This document shows positions 17,350 through 26,950 of a stretch of DNA of 64,000 bases, one piece after another. The stretch is from Leptospira fluminis (GTDB taxonomy: Bacteria; Spirochaetota; Leptospiria; Leptospirales; Leptospiraceae): NCBI RefSeq assembly GCF_004771275.1, contig NZ_RQEV01000007.1:1-64000 (forward strand), in the 5' to 3' direction. The notes beneath the pieces are model-generated. The model did not search any database. It was not told the origin of the DNA and worked only from the letters and a program-made list of their open reading frames with translations. The position numbers were made by a program, and so were the translations under genes. Within the stretch, counting starts at the first letter, position 1. Every line of letters begins with the position of its first letter.

Positions 17350-18567
17350 ATGGAGTCAACTGCCACCGCCCCCCGTAATAAAGTCGCATTGAGCGAGCCC
17401 TTTTTGATCTTTCTTTTGGCTAGCATCCAATTCACTCATATCATGGATTTCATGATCATGTTTCCGCTCCAGGATTATTTTCTAAAGCAGTTCGCGATCG
17501 ATACCGGCGTGTTTTCTTTCGTGCTTTCGTCCTATTCCTATGCCGCCGCGGCAGCCGCCTTATTGGGTGCGAACTTTATAGATCGTTTCAATCGCAAGTC
17601 TGCGGCGATCTTTCTATATTCCGGATTCATTATCGGAACGGCACTTTGTGCGGTCGCGGATTCCTTTTATTTTCTGTTGGCGGCTCGTATCATCGCGGGA
17701 ACTTTCGGCGGTATGATCGGGGGGATCGTGCTTTCCATCATCGGAGACGTACTTCCGATCGAAAGAAGGGGAAGAGCTATGGGCGCGGTGATGGGAGCTT
17801 TTTCCGTGGCTTCCGTCGCGGGGGTTCCCATCGGACTCTGGATCGCTCATGCCTTTTCCTGGAATTACACGTTCGGGTTCGTGGTTGCATTGAGTCTTCC
17901 GATCCTGCTAACGGCGATCGTCTACCTGCCTAGTATTCCTTCGAAGCAGGCCAAGACAAGCGCTTGGGATTTTTCCCAATTGATTGCGGTCCTTTCCGAT
18001 CGGAATCACCTAAAGGCGATCGCGTTTTTTATGTCCGTGATCTTGGGGGGATTCGTGGTAGTCACCTCGATCGCGGTTTATATGGAAAGAAATGTGGGCT
18101 TTTCCAAACAGGACGTCCAGCTGATCTATCTGATCGGAGGGCTTTGCACGTTTTTCTCCTCCCGCTTTATCGGAATCATGGCGGACAAATACGGAAAGCA
18201 TAAGGTTTTTCTAAACATGGTTCTCGTTGCGATCGTGCCGATCATCGTGTTGACCCATTTGCCGAAAGTGCCTTTGCCTCTCGCTTTGCTAGTTACCACC
18301 AGCTTTATGGTCTTGGTTTCCGGAAGAATTATTCCGGCGATGGCCTTGATGACCTCGGCAGTCCGACCGGAACTGAGGGGAAGTTTTATGTCCGTCAGCT
18401 CTGGACTCCAGAGCATTGCCACCGGCCTGGGAGCGACGATCGCGGGCTTTGTTCTGGTGACCCAGCCCGACGGATCGTTTACGCGATTCGATATCGTCGG
18501 TTATCTTGCAGTCGGATTCAACCTAATTGGATTGTATCTTTCCCGTAAAGTACGGATCGTTTCTTAA
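17350..18567 (+). CDS. MFS transporter
   Basis: Major facilitator superfamily exporter or drug:proton antiporter, 405 residues from the ATG at 17350, with about 12 helices and the loop 2-3 motif region FIDRFNRKSAAI. The DHA1 type is suggested by the motif-C-like GVPIGLWIAHAFSW in helix 5. The frame is open back to an ATG at 17257, but that adds a basic, non-family extension, so 17350 is preferred even though its ribosome binding site is weak. It is divergent from the CoA-transferase gene. Substrate unknown. Confidence 0.85.
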   Translation: MESTATAPRNKVALSEPFLIFLLASIQFTHIMDFMIMFPLQDYFLKQFAIDTGVFSFVLSSYSYAAAAAALLGANFIDRFNRKSAAIFLYSGFIIGTALCAVADSFYFLLAARIIAGTFGGMIGGIVLSIIGDVLPIERRGRAMGAVMGAFSVASVAGVPIGLWIAHAFSWNYTFGFVVALSLPILLTAIVYLPSIPSKQAKTSAWDFSQLIAVLSDRNHLKAIAFFMSVILGGFVVVTSIAVYMERNVGFSKQDVQLIYLIGGLCTFFSSRFIGIMADKYGKHKVFLNMVLVAIVPIIVLTHLPKVPLPLALLVTTSFMVLVSGRIIPAMALMTSAVRPELRGSFMSVSSGLQSIATGLGATIAGFVLVTQPDGSFTRFDIVGYLAVGFNLIGLYLSRKVRIVS

Positions 18568-18623
18568 GACGGTCGACCTTGTACCAATGTCATCTGGATT
18601 TTGCAAAAAATTTCGGACATTTC

Positions 18624-18651
18624 TTGACTTTTTTAAGAGACAGAATACGTT
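18624..18651 (+). promoter_or_regulatory. Putative promoter of the 18.66 kb element
   Basis: TTGACT at 18624-18629 is a good -35 box. Sixteen bases on, TACGTT (18646-18651) or the overlapping GAATAC could serve as a weak -10. It lies just upstream of the strong ribosome binding site and the hairpins. It is the only promoter-like sequence between the MFS gene stop and the patatin gene. Confidence 0.45.
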
Positions 18652-18663
18652 CTGGCCACACGT

Positions 18664-19082
<419 letters not shown>

Positions 19083-19086
<4 letters not shown>

Positions 19087-19970
19087 AGCGTGCTTTGATT
19101 TTATCCGGTGGCGGGGCTCGAGGAGCTTACCAGGCAGGTGTTTTAAGATATCTGGAAGAAATCGGATACAAGCCCGACATCGTCTGCGGTACTTCCGTGG
19201 GAGCGATTACCGCTTCGGCCATCGGTTGCGGGCTGGATGCGAGGCAGATCGTAGAACTTTGGAAATCCATAGAAGTTCAAAAGGTCATGAAGTATTCCGT
19301 CTGGAACGATTTTCTGGATCTTGTCTTCCGACGATTTTCTCCCTTGGCGGATACGACTCCGCTAAAACACCTGCTCTATTCCCATTTGGATTTTCGCAAG
19401 CTTCGCAAAAATCCGATCCAAATCATCATTACCGCAGTGAATATATTAACGGCTGAGTTGGTATTTTTTCGGAATAAGGACATAGATATCGAACACGTAA
19501 TGGCATCTTCCGCGATTCCGTTGATTTTTCCCTGGCAGTACGTGGACGGAAAACCTCATTGGGACGGGGGAATCATGGCCAACACTCCCATCTTGCCTGC
19601 GGTGGAACGAGGAGCTACGGATATCGTGGTCGTCCTTCTTTCCCCGGTGGGGGGAGTGAATATGCCTCTCCCGAGGAGTCGAAGGGAGGGCTTAGAACGG
19701 GTGTTTGAACTATCCCTCATCGGTTCCTTTCAGACTGTGATGTCCAATCTACAATACGAAAGGAAAAAAAGAAGAAGGTCCCCCAAAGGGTTCTTTCGCG
19801 AGGCGATTTACTCCTTTGCAGAAAAGGAAAATCCGGAAATTAGGATTCGAGTCATCGGTCCTAGAACCTCTCTCGGATTCGGGAGTATTCTGAATTTTTC
19901 CCAGGTCCAAGCGGATTATTTGATCAGCCGCGGTTATGAAGACGCCAAAGTCCAGTACGGAGAGGATTAA
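19083..19970 (+). CDS. Patatin-like phospholipase
   Basis: Serine-aspartate dyad lipid acyl hydrolase, 295 residues. The oxyanion motif GGGARG is at residues 9-14, the nucleophile elbow GTSVG near residues 36-40, and the Asp of the dyad in DGG near residue 160, all intact. It belongs to the bacterial RssA/YchK-like group without extra domains and is probably cytoplasmic. It is followed at once by a GH5 glycosidase gene with a ribosome binding site overlapping its stop, so the two are likely one operon, perhaps acting on glycolipids. Confidence 0.9.
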
Positions 19971-19977
19971 GGAAAGA

Positions 19978-21879
19978 ATGCTGCCTGTGCACTCCTTAAA
20001 CGGGAATTTTTACGATTCCGCGGGTTTTCTTTTACAATTGCGGGGAGTGAATCTTTCCGGAAGTTCTAAAGTTCCGTTTCGTCCCGACGGAACGACTCAC
20101 TTCGATCAGACCTTGACCTTTTACGATCACCGAAACGTTTCCTTCGTGGGAAGACCCTTGGAAGAAGCGGAGGCAAAAGAGCATCTAGACCGTTTGAAAA
20201 AATGGGGGTTCAACTTTCTGCGTTTTCTGGTCACCTGGGAGGCGATAGAGCACAAAGGTCCGGGCAAGTACGACCAGGAATACCTGGAATACGTGGAGCG
20301 CCTGGTCGCTCTCGCGGAAAAGAAAGGTTTTTATATCTTCATAGACCCGCATCAGGATGTTTGGTCCCGTTTTACCGGAGGAGACGGAGCTCCGGGATGG
20401 ACCTTGGAAGAAATCGGAATGGATATCTCCAGGATCCGGGATTCCGATACGGCCATCGTTCACCACCACCAAGGTAGAAATTATAGAAGAATGTCCTGGC
20501 CGTTAAATTACCAGAAGTACGCCTGCGCCACGATGTTTTCCCTATTTTTCGGGGGAAGGACCTTCGCCCCTCATTTGATGATCCGCGGAAAGAACGTTCA
20601 GGACTTCCTACAGGACCAGTACATAGCCGCAGTTTGCAAGTTGGCCAAACGTTTAGTAAAATATAAAAACGTAATAGGCTTCGATTCCTTGAACGAGCCT
20701 TCGCCCGGTTGGATCGGAAAGAGAAATCTAGGCGAGTTCTCCGGTTTCGGTTTCGGCAAAGTTACGACGACTTCTCCGTTCCAGGAAATGTTCTTGTCGG
20801 AAGGAAAATCCGTAAACGCGAACCTATCGTATATGCTAGGTTTTGCCGGAGTCAATTTCGGAAAAGCGAGGCTTAACGCTCATTCGGTACGGCTCTGGAA
20901 AGAGGGTAAGGGGTGCGTTTGGAAGGACCACGGGGTTTGGGATTACGATCCGAACGGGGCTCCGATGCTTTTGAAGGCGGATTATTTTTATAAATACCGC
21001 GGCCGGAAAGTCGAATTCTACTCCGAGTACATGCTTCCGTTTCTCCAAAAGTTCAAGAAGAACATACAGACGGTTCAAAAGAGATTTTTCATTTTCGTGG
21101 AAAGCGATCCTACAGGTTTGGATCTGGAATGGAGAGAGGAGGACCGACCCGGAGTGTCCGGAGTCGTAAATGCGACGCATTGGTACGACGCTTCCGTTTT
21201 GATGTTAAAGAGATTCATACCTTGGTTCGGGATTCATGTGTTCAAACAAAAGCCGATTTTCGGACGTAAAAACATCCAGGCGGCGTACGAGGATACGGTT
21301 CGGATGATCAAGGATCTTTCTTTGAAAAAGATGAGGAACTGTCCCACCGTAATCGGGGAGACCGGGATTCCTATGGATCTGAACGGAAGAACCGCCTTCC
21401 TGGATAAGAATTATGCTCCTTTGGAGTCGGCCTTGGACCGGATGCTTGTTCCTTTGGAAAAACAATTCGTACATTATACGTTATGGAATTATACTCCGGA
21501 CAACACGCATAGTCTAGGAGATCGATGGAACGAAGAGGACCTTTCTTTGTTTTCTTTAGACACACCGCAGGAAGTGGATTCCGACGGAGGAAGGGCGGTC
21601 AGAGCGTTTTCCCGTCCTTATCCGATTCGGACGAAAGGGGTTCCGGAAGCTATCCGTTTCGACATGCAGACTTCACTATTCAAATATTCCTTCCGTGAAG
21701 ACGGCAAGGAGATTCCGAGCGCGGAGATTTTCCTGCCTGAGATCCACTATAAAAACGAGTTCGAAGTGCTGGTAAATGCGGGCACCTTCAAATTCGATAA
21801 GAAGTCTAGAACGCTATTCTTTCGGGGGGAAAAAGGGATTTCCCATTACGGTATTACCGTTCTGCCCTCTAAAAAATAA
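19978..21879 (+). CDS. GH5-family glycosidase, endoglycoceramidase-like
   Basis: Family 5 glycoside hydrolase, 633 residues. The barrel begins LRGVNLSGSSK, the acid/base Glu is in SLNEP (about residue 238) and the nucleophile Glu in VIGETGIP (about residue 460). The segments FIDPHQDVWSRFTGG and WNYTPDNTHSLGD match endoglycoceramidases and fungal steryl-glucosidases rather than cellulases. A C-terminal beta domain follows. No signal peptide is seen, so a cytoplasmic role on glycolipids is likely. The ATG at 19978 has AAGGA directly upstream; the earlier ATG at 19936 lies inside the patatin gene and lacks one. Confidence 0.82.
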   Translation: MLPVHSLNGNFYDSAGFLLQLRGVNLSGSSKVPFRPDGTTHFDQTLTFYDHRNVSFVGRPLEEAEAKEHLDRLKKWGFNFLRFLVTWEAIEHKGPGKYDQEYLEYVERLVALAEKKGFYIFIDPHQDVWSRFTGGDGAPGWTLEEIGMDISRIRDSDTAIVHHHQGRNYRRMSWPLNYQKYACATMFSLFFGGRTFAPHLMIRGKNVQDFLQDQYIAAVCKLAKRLVKYKNVIGFDSLNEPSPGWIGKRNLGEFSGFGFGKVTTTSPFQEMFLSEGKSVNANLSYMLGFAGVNFGKARLNAHSVRLWKEGKGCVWKDHGVWDYDPNGAPMLLKADYFYKYRGRKVEFYSEYMLPFLQKFKKNIQTVQKRFFIFVESDPTGLDLEWREEDRPGVSGVVNATHWYDASVLMLKRFIPWFGIHVFKQKPIFGRKNIQAAYEDTVRMIKDLSLKKMRNCPTVIGETGIPMDLNGRTAFLDKNYAPLESALDRMLVPLEKQFVHYTLWNYTPDNTHSLGDRWNEEDLSLFSLDTPQEVDSDGGRAVRAFSRPYPIRTKGVPEAIRFDMQTSLFKYSFREDGKEIPSAEIFLPEIHYKNEFEVLVNAGTFKFDKKSRTLFFRGEKGISHYGITVLPSKK

Positions 21880-21951
21880 CTTTTCAGAAGGATAGGAGAG
21901 GGTAAAATGGCGGAGTTTCCATATTTTAAAGACCAAAATTCAGAGGTTTCC

Positions 21952-22230
21952 ATGAAAAAACTATCCTTCGCTATTCTCCCTGCCCTTGTTCTAGCGGTGA
22001 TCGTTTCCTGTGGTGGTCCGAAGGTTAGCCAAGCGGAATGCGAGCCCGTGGTGAACGATCTGTTCAAGAATCTCACCGAAGGCAAGTCCGCAGAAGAGAT
22101 CGAAAAATTGAATTCGCTCAGACCTTCCTTATCGCCCATGCTGTTAAAAGAATGTATGTCCGGTAAATACGAACTGGGTTGCTTGAAGTCCGCAAAAGAT
22201 ATCCAAGCTCTCGCGGTTTGTAAGAAGTAA
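21952..22230 (+). CDS. Small lipoprotein (Leptospira TIGR04454-like)
   Basis: A 92-residue exported lipoprotein: Lys-Lys n-region, hydrophobic core and a lipobox ending VIVSCGG, with the lipidated Cys near residue 20. The mature part has three further Cys. The pattern resembles the small lipoprotein family TIGR04454 described in Leptospira; that link is from memory of the pattern. The ATG at 21952 has AGAGG six bases upstream. An in-frame ATG at 21907 has an even better site (GGAGAGG) but would put 15 polar residues before the signal peptide. Confidence 0.7.
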   Translation: MKKLSFAILPALVLAVIVSCGGPKVSQAECEPVVNDLFKNLTEGKSAEEIEKLNSLRPSLSPMLLKECMSGKYELGCLKSAKDIQALAVCKK

Positions 22231-22241
22231 TCTTTCCTCCG

Positions 22242-22290
22242 CCTTCGGACGCTCTTTTTCGGGGCGCCCGAGGGACCCTTCCTCTTTTTC
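22242..22290 (+). terminator. Rho-independent terminator candidate
   Basis: CCTTCGGACGC (22242-22252) pairs with GCGCCCGAGGG (22263-22273) over ten of eleven positions, followed after a few bases by a T-rich run (CTCTTTTTC). It lies just after the lipoprotein gene and before the convergent small exported protein gene. Confidence 0.5.
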
Positions 22291-22596
22291 TCAACGATTT
22301 TCTAATAGAAAAAACCCTTCTTCCTCCGTATAACATCCGTGCTCCCGGTAAACGCCGGAGGGATAAAAATGGATCCTTTGAGCGTAACGAATCCCTTGTC
22401 GAACGCATTTTAGGCAAACGTCCCATCGGATCGCCCACTCGCATTCTTCCTGCCGGAAGGCGGGTAGAACCCGAAGTAACGGTTTGGACTCGGGCTCTTC
22501 TCCCGGAAAATTCGGCTTTGCGATTGACGGAGTGCCGAAGCTGAGGAGTAAAATCATGCACGTGAAAATCCCGTATTGTCGCATTCTGGATTCCAT
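22291..22596 (-). CDS. Small exported Cys-containing protein
   Basis: A 101-residue protein with an N-terminal signal peptide (hydrophobic core FTCMILLLSFG, cleavage probably after PSIA, about residue 26). The mature part holds Cys in EECEW, DVCLKCV and EHGCYT, which could form two disulfides. I do not recognise the family. An overlapping frame on the same strand (22118-22561) is Arg-rich and judged a shadow. It is divergent from the DUF547 gene with about 43 bases between starts. Confidence 0.55.
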   Translation of the reverse strand: MESRMRQYGIFTCMILLLSFGTPSIAKPNFPGEEPESKPLLRVLPAFRQEECEWAIRWDVCLKCVRQGIRYAQRIHFYPSGVYREHGCYTEEEGFFLLENR

Positions 22597-22639
22597 GTTT
22601 TCCGGCCTGGTATAGTATCGGTCGTTTCGAGGTGATTTC

Positions 22640-23401
22640 GTGTTTTTGAACCGTCGCTTTTCCGTTTTTCTTTTCCTTTTCTCGATCGCGTTCTCTTGGG
22701 CTTCTCCGTCGGATCTTTTCTCTATCGATCAGGAGTATTCCGCTTGGAATACTTTACTAAAACGCAATGTAAAGAATGGGCTGGTCGATTATGTCTCGTT
22801 CAAGAAAGAGAGCGTCGGGTTGGACGGCGTTTTGAAGTCCTTTAGCCTAGTCACGGAAGCGGAGTATGCGACTTTTTCCCGGGAAGAGAAACTCTGTTTT
22901 TTGATCAACGCTTACAACGCATTCACGATAAAGTTGATACTGGATCATTATCCCGTAAAAAGCATTAAGGATATCGGAAGCATTTTGCAGAGCCCGTGGA
23001 AGCGGGAATTCTTCGAACTCTTGGGCCGACCTAGGAATCTGGATTGGATAGAGCACTCGAAGTTGAGAAAAGAATTTCGCGAGCCCAGGATTCATTTTGC
23101 GATCAATTGCGCTTCTCTAGGTTGTCCGCCTATCCTGAACGAGTCGTTTCGGCCGGGCAAGGTTTCCGAGCAATTAGCTCGAGTGACGAAGGATTTTTTA
23201 AAGGATAAGCGTAAGAACGAGTACGATTCCGGCGCAAACGTACTGTACTTGTCCAAAATTTTCGATTGGTTCCGGGAGGATTTCATCGGAGCCGGCATCG
23301 GGCCGATCGATTTCTACAACCGGAATGCGGGCGCTTCGGTTCCTGCGGACGCGAAGGTGAAATTCAAGGATTACGACTGGAATTTAAATCGCTTGCCCTG
23401 A
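22640..23401 (+). CDS. DUF547 domain protein, exported
   Basis: A 253-residue protein with a signal peptide (residues 1-22) and the DUF547 domain. Typical motifs are FLINAYNAFTIKLI (about 93-106), HFAINCASLGCPPI (about 153-166) and YLSKIFDWFREDF. The domain resembles the thiol-protease/transglutaminase fold with conserved Cys, but its activity is not established. The start is GTG at 22640 with GAGG upstream. The next gene begins 166 bases on; an inverted stretch with GGGA/TCCC near 23415-23450 may end transcription. Confidence 0.85.
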   Translation: MFLNRRFSVFLFLFSIAFSWASPSDLFSIDQEYSAWNTLLKRNVKNGLVDYVSFKKESVGLDGVLKSFSLVTEAEYATFSREEKLCFLINAYNAFTIKLILDHYPVKSIKDIGSILQSPWKREFFELLGRPRNLDWIEHSKLRKEFREPRIHFAINCASLGCPPILNESFRPGKVSEQLARVTKDFLKDKRKNEYDSGANVLYLSKIFDWFREDFIGAGIGPIDFYNRNAGASVPADAKVKFKDYDWNLNRLP

Positions 23402-23567
23402 AGAATCTTTTTTCGGGAAAAATCTCCCTTCCGTGGAAAAACGGGAAGTACCGGATGTTAGATTTTACGAGACCGTCGAAAGTTGGGGGTAGCGGCGATT
23501 AGGAGCGGAAAGCGTTCGTCTTCCGGAAATGACTTGAATTCGGTTTTCCGGATGGGAACATTGCTGA

Positions 23568-24092
23568 ATGGCATCCCGGAGAGACTTTATGGAAACTCTT
23601 TATAGGGAATCCAGCGGGAGAATTTTCGATTTCCTATACAAGTATACTGGGAATCCGGAAGTCGCCTCCGACCTAATGCAGGATACTTTCCTGAATTTCT
23701 TCAAGAAATACGCCGATTCCGATCTCAATCGCGAACAGTCTCTAAAACTTTTGTATACGATCGCGCGCAATCGTTCGATCAATCATGCTAAAAAATTCTC
23801 CACCGTTCGGGAAACCGGAGCGGAGGACATGGGAGTGTTTCAGGAAAAGGGACCGACATTCGTTCGCAAGGCGGAACTATCGGATTTGGAATCCAGGCTA
23901 AAGGAATGCTTGGGTTTTTTACCGGAAGATGAACGTTACGCGGTCGTTTTAAAGAATATAGAGAACTACACTCTGGCGGATATCGCCGAGGTTATGGGAA
24001 TTTCCGTCGCGACCGCCTCGCGTTTGGTGGTTCGTGCAACGGGAAAATTACTGGAAATCGCAAAAGAAAGACAGATCTTTCCCGGCAATTGA
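23568..24092 (+). CDS. ECF-type RNA polymerase sigma factor
   Basis: A 174-residue sigma-70 family factor with region 2 (residues 8-75, motif DLMQDTFLNFFKKY that binds RNA polymerase and the -10 element) and region 4 (about 112-165, helix-turn-helix YTLADIAEVMGISVATASRLV). Region 3 is absent, as usual for ECF factors. The stop overlaps the next gene, a membrane FecR-domain protein, which is most likely its anti-sigma factor. Together with the HAMP protein downstream this looks like an envelope-stress or surface-signal unit. No conserved ECF promoter could be assigned. Confidence 0.9.
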   Translation: MASRRDFMETLYRESSGRIFDFLYKYTGNPEVASDLMQDTFLNFFKKYADSDLNREQSLKLLYTIARNRSINHAKKFSTVRETGAEDMGVFQEKGPTFVRKAELSDLESRLKECLGFLPEDERYAVVLKNIENYTLADIAEVMGISVATASRLVVRATGKLLEIAKERQIFPGN

Positions 24093-25153
24093 GTCGGGGG
24101 AAAGGGATCGATGAGTTTACGGGGATGAACGAAGAACAGGAAAATAAGATCAAGGAAGCGATCGAAGGGAAGTCTAACGAATTTTCCGGGCCGATCGAGT
24201 CCTTGCATTCCCTGATCGGAAAGTCTTGGCCCGTTCCCGATTCGGATCGGCCTTCCTTCGAGGACTTGTACGAAAAGGCGGTTCGTTCCCGTGTTATTCC
24301 GTTGAACCGTCGTGTGTGGCTCGGTTTGGCCGCCGCTCTAGTTCTTATCGCACCGATTCTGTACGTATTTAAGTTCGGAACTTCCACTCATCCGACACTT
24401 TCTAAGTCCTCCATCTTAGTCACGAAAATCACGGGTAAGGTATATCTCTCCGCGACGGGATCGACCGATCGATTGATTTTGAACGAAGGGGAGACCGTGG
24501 GCAAGGGACAGATCCTTCTTACGGACAAGGATTCTTCCGTTTTCCTTTCCGTATCGAAAGGGGAAGGAATTCTGTTGGGGTCGGCGACGAGATTCGAAGT
24601 TCTCAACGATCCTAAAAAATCGTTTTATCTCCATTCCGGAAGCGCCTTCACCCATCTGCATAAGAATCTGAAAAAAGAGGATTTTAGAATCTTCACTTCG
24701 AACGGACTCATAGAGGTCCGAGGAACGAAATTCTCCGTTTCGGAAATCGCAGGAACCGAAACTCAGGTTTCCGTGTTGGAAGGTAGGGTAGCAACGATTC
24801 GGAAGGAAGGCGGAGATAGCGGGGAACAAGTATTGGAACCCGGGCAAAGGATCCGATTGAGCAATAAGGGTTTTCAAAGATCTTTTCTTTCCTCTTCCGA
24901 GCTGGCGGAATTAGAAACGGAATTCCAACGTCTGAAGGTGGAGGATATTCCGAGAGACCCGAACAGATCTTTCTCCGATAGGGAAGAGCTTTTCAAGGAA
25001 TTCCAACGATTGGAAAGGGTGATTATGACGGATAAAACCTCCTTGGAAGGAGTCATCATAGATATGGACGGGGAATTTATGTATCTCCAAACCTTGGAAA
25101 AGGAAATTCGAATTCCTCGGGATAGCGTCGAGGAAGTGATTCAAGTCCGATAG
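24089..25153 (+). CDS. FecR-domain membrane protein, likely anti-sigma
   Basis: A 354-residue protein: a cytoplasmic N-terminal part (residues 1-75), one membrane helix (about 76-95, WLGLAAALVLIAPILYVF), then a FecR domain outside (LEVLNDPKKSFYLHSG-like region and VRGTKFSVSE at about 210-220) and a C-terminal coiled region (about 270-315). FecR proteins transmit a signal through the membrane to an ECF sigma factor. It starts with TTG overlapping the sigma gene stop, or with the ATG at 24125 (residue 13), which has GGGG just before it; I cannot decide. A similar second FecR protein lies at 26951. Confidence 0.82.
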   Translation: MSRGKGIDEFTGMNEEQENKIKEAIEGKSNEFSGPIESLHSLIGKSWPVPDSDRPSFEDLYEKAVRSRVIPLNRRVWLGLAAALVLIAPILYVFKFGTSTHPTLSKSSILVTKITGKVYLSATGSTDRLILNEGETVGKGQILLTDKDSSVFLSVSKGEGILLGSATRFEVLNDPKKSFYLHSGSAFTHLHKNLKKEDFRIFTSNGLIEVRGTKFSVSEIAGTETQVSVLEGRVATIRKEGGDSGEQVLEPGQRIRLSNKGFQRSFLSSSELAELETEFQRLKVEDIPRDPNRSFSDREELFKEFQRLERVIMTDKTSLEGVIIDMDGEFMYLQTLEKEIRIPRDSVEEVIQVR

Positions 25154-25215
25154 ACCAGAAATATTTTTGACAAGAGGCAATTTCTCCAGGAAGCTACCTA
25201 ACTAAGGGAAATGTC

Positions 25216-25779
25216 ATGTCGGAAGTAACCCCGAATCCGTCTCAAAAACCAGAGAAATACAAAAGGCATCTTGCCAACTACCTGATCGATAAGGATTTTC
25301 AGTTACGATTCTTTCTGAATTTTTCGCTTCTCTTTCTTTTCGGATTACTTCTGACTCTGGGCTTTCTGTTTTGGACCCACTCCACCAAATACGATAAGGG
25401 TGTCGTATTTCGCCTGCGGGAAGATACCGTAAAAGTATACCAAAAAGGGTTCGAGTTCAAGGACGGAGAGGAAAAGGAGAAATTCGTGGAACGGGAGATC
25501 GCCTTGCCCGACTACGATCATAGCCTCGACATGTTTACGATCCAATTCAAAGGGATCCTTTTGTTTTCGCTATTGTATCTTTTCATGTCCGCCGCCTTCG
25601 TGATCGTCTATTCCCACAGGATGGCCGGTCCGATTTATAATATCAAAAAGAACCTAAGAGCCTTTTTGGCCGGAGAAGAGGTCGAGAAAATCCGATTGCG
25701 CCAGGGAGACGAGTTCCAGGAACTTGCCGACCTGTTAAACAAAGTCATCGATCAAAAGTCGCGGGAAAGGAAGCAGTAA
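25216..25779 (+). CDS. Membrane protein with HAMP domain only
   Basis: A 187-residue protein with two membrane helices (about residues 30-52 and 112-136), a short extracytoplasmic loop and a HAMP domain (about 137-180, HRMAGPIYNIKKNLRAFL then GDEFQELADLLN). There is no kinase, cyclase or methyl-accepting output, so it may relay or adapt a signal to partner proteins. Such stand-alone HAMP proteins are often found next to FecR genes. It follows the FecR gene by 62 bases and precedes a DNA methyltransferase gene. Confidence 0.82.
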   Translation: MSEVTPNPSQKPEKYKRHLANYLIDKDFQLRFFLNFSLLFLFGLLLTLGFLFWTHSTKYDKGVVFRLREDTVKVYQKGFEFKDGEEKEKFVEREIALPDYDHSLDMFTIQFKGILLFSLLYLFMSAAFVIVYSHRMAGPIYNIKKNLRAFLAGEEVEKIRLRQGDEFQELADLLNKVIDQKSRERKQ

Positions 25780-25788
25780 GTCGCTCTT

Positions 25789-26880
25789 TTGAAGTTGGAT
25801 TCTTTTCCGTTCCAGGAAACATCGCATTCGTTTATCATCGGAGATTCGCGGAAGATGAACGCACTCGAAAAGGAAAGCGTCCATCTCGTCGTGACTTCTC
25901 CTCCTTATCCCATGGTACAGATGTGGGACGGTCTATTCAAAAGCTGGGATTCGCAAACCGAGGATTATCTGAATCGGGAAGAAGGGAAACTCGCCTTCGA
26001 GAGAATGCATTTGCAGTTGGATAAGGTTTGGAAAGGATGTTTTCGGGTCCTGAAAAACGGCGGCATCATGGCCGTCAATATCGGCGATGCGACAAGAAAT
26101 TTGGGGCAGGAGTTCCGACTTTATTCCAATCATTCTCGGATCCTTCAATCCTGCTTGAAATACGGTTTTTCCTGTATGCCGGATATATTATGGAGAAAGC
26201 AGACGAATTCTCCGACCAAATTCATGGGTTCCGGAATGTTCCCGGTCGGCGCGTACGTCACTTACGAACACGAATATATTCTGCTTTTGAGAAAAGGCGG
26301 CAAGAGGGAATATTCCAAAGCGGAATCGGAGTCCAGACGGGAGAGCGCCTTCTTTTGGGAAGAAAGAAATAAATGGTTTTCCGATATCTGGGAGATCAAA
26401 GGCGAACGACAGGTCGCGAAAGATCTTGGAACTTCCAGAACCCGGACCGCTGCGTTTCCTCTGGAATTCGCATATAGATTGATCAATATGTTTTCGATCA
26501 AGGGAGATCTTGTTTTGGATCCGTTTCTTGGGACGGGAACGACTTCGTTGGCTGCGGCGATCGCGGGAAGGAACAGCGTAGGCTTTGAAATCGAATCCGA
26601 TATTCTGGAGATGGGAAAAAGAAGAATGGATCATTCCGTCGGGGTCGCAAAGGAAGTGCTCGAACAGAGGTGGAATGAGCATCTTTCCTTCTTATCTCTT
26701 CGTCGTAAGGCCAAGGGAACACCCGCCTATCTGAACGAATTTTATTCCGTCCGAGTCGTTACGAACCAGGAACGAAAACTGAAATGGGAGAAGCCCGTCA
26801 AAATCGAATGGTTCGACCCTTCCGTCTGTAAGATCGGATACGTTCCTTTTCTACCTAAAAACGGAAAAAAAAGCGGGTAA
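25789..26880 (+). CDS. DNA methyltransferase, beta class, N4-cytosine type likely
   Basis: Site-specific DNA methyltransferase, 363 residues. Catalytic motif IV TSPPYP is at about residues 37-42 and the SAM-binding motif DPFLGTGTT at about 244-252, so the order is that of the beta class. SPPY rather than DPPY suggests N4-cytosine as product. The start is TTG at 25789; a later ATG would remove part of the fold. No restriction endonuclease or specificity gene is adjacent, so this is an orphan enzyme that may act in gene regulation. A terminator overlaps its stop codon. Confidence 0.85.
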   Translation: MKLDSFPFQETSHSFIIGDSRKMNALEKESVHLVVTSPPYPMVQMWDGLFKSWDSQTEDYLNREEGKLAFERMHLQLDKVWKGCFRVLKNGGIMAVNIGDATRNLGQEFRLYSNHSRILQSCLKYGFSCMPDILWRKQTNSPTKFMGSGMFPVGAYVTYEHEYILLLRKGGKREYSKAESESRRESAFFWEERNKWFSDIWEIKGERQVAKDLGTSRTRTAAFPLEFAYRLINMFSIKGDLVLDPFLGTGTTSLAAAIAGRNSVGFEIESDILEMGKRRMDHSVGVAKEVLEQRWNEHLSFLSLRRKAKGTPAYLNEFYSVRVVTNQERKLKWEKPVKIEWFDPSVCKIGYVPFLPKNGKKSG

Positions 26881-26902
26881 CTCCGAAGTTACTTGCTTTT
26901 TT
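26872..26902 (+). terminator. Rho-independent terminator after the methyltransferase gene
   Basis: AGCGGGTAACT pairs with AGTTACTTGCT over eleven positions (two wobble pairs) around a CCGA loop, followed by six T. The methyltransferase stop codon lies in the 5' arm. An A-run before the stem would allow weak action on the other strand as well. Confidence 0.82.
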
Positions 26903-26950
26903 CCGGCGGATCGGTACTTAAAATTCCTCCGAAATGAGAGGTTTAAGAAG

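Noticed and set aside
22118..22561. A 147-codon minus-strand frame overlapping the small exported protein
   Set aside because: It is very Arg-rich and lacks a signal peptide, whereas the overlapping frame 22291-22596 has a clear one.
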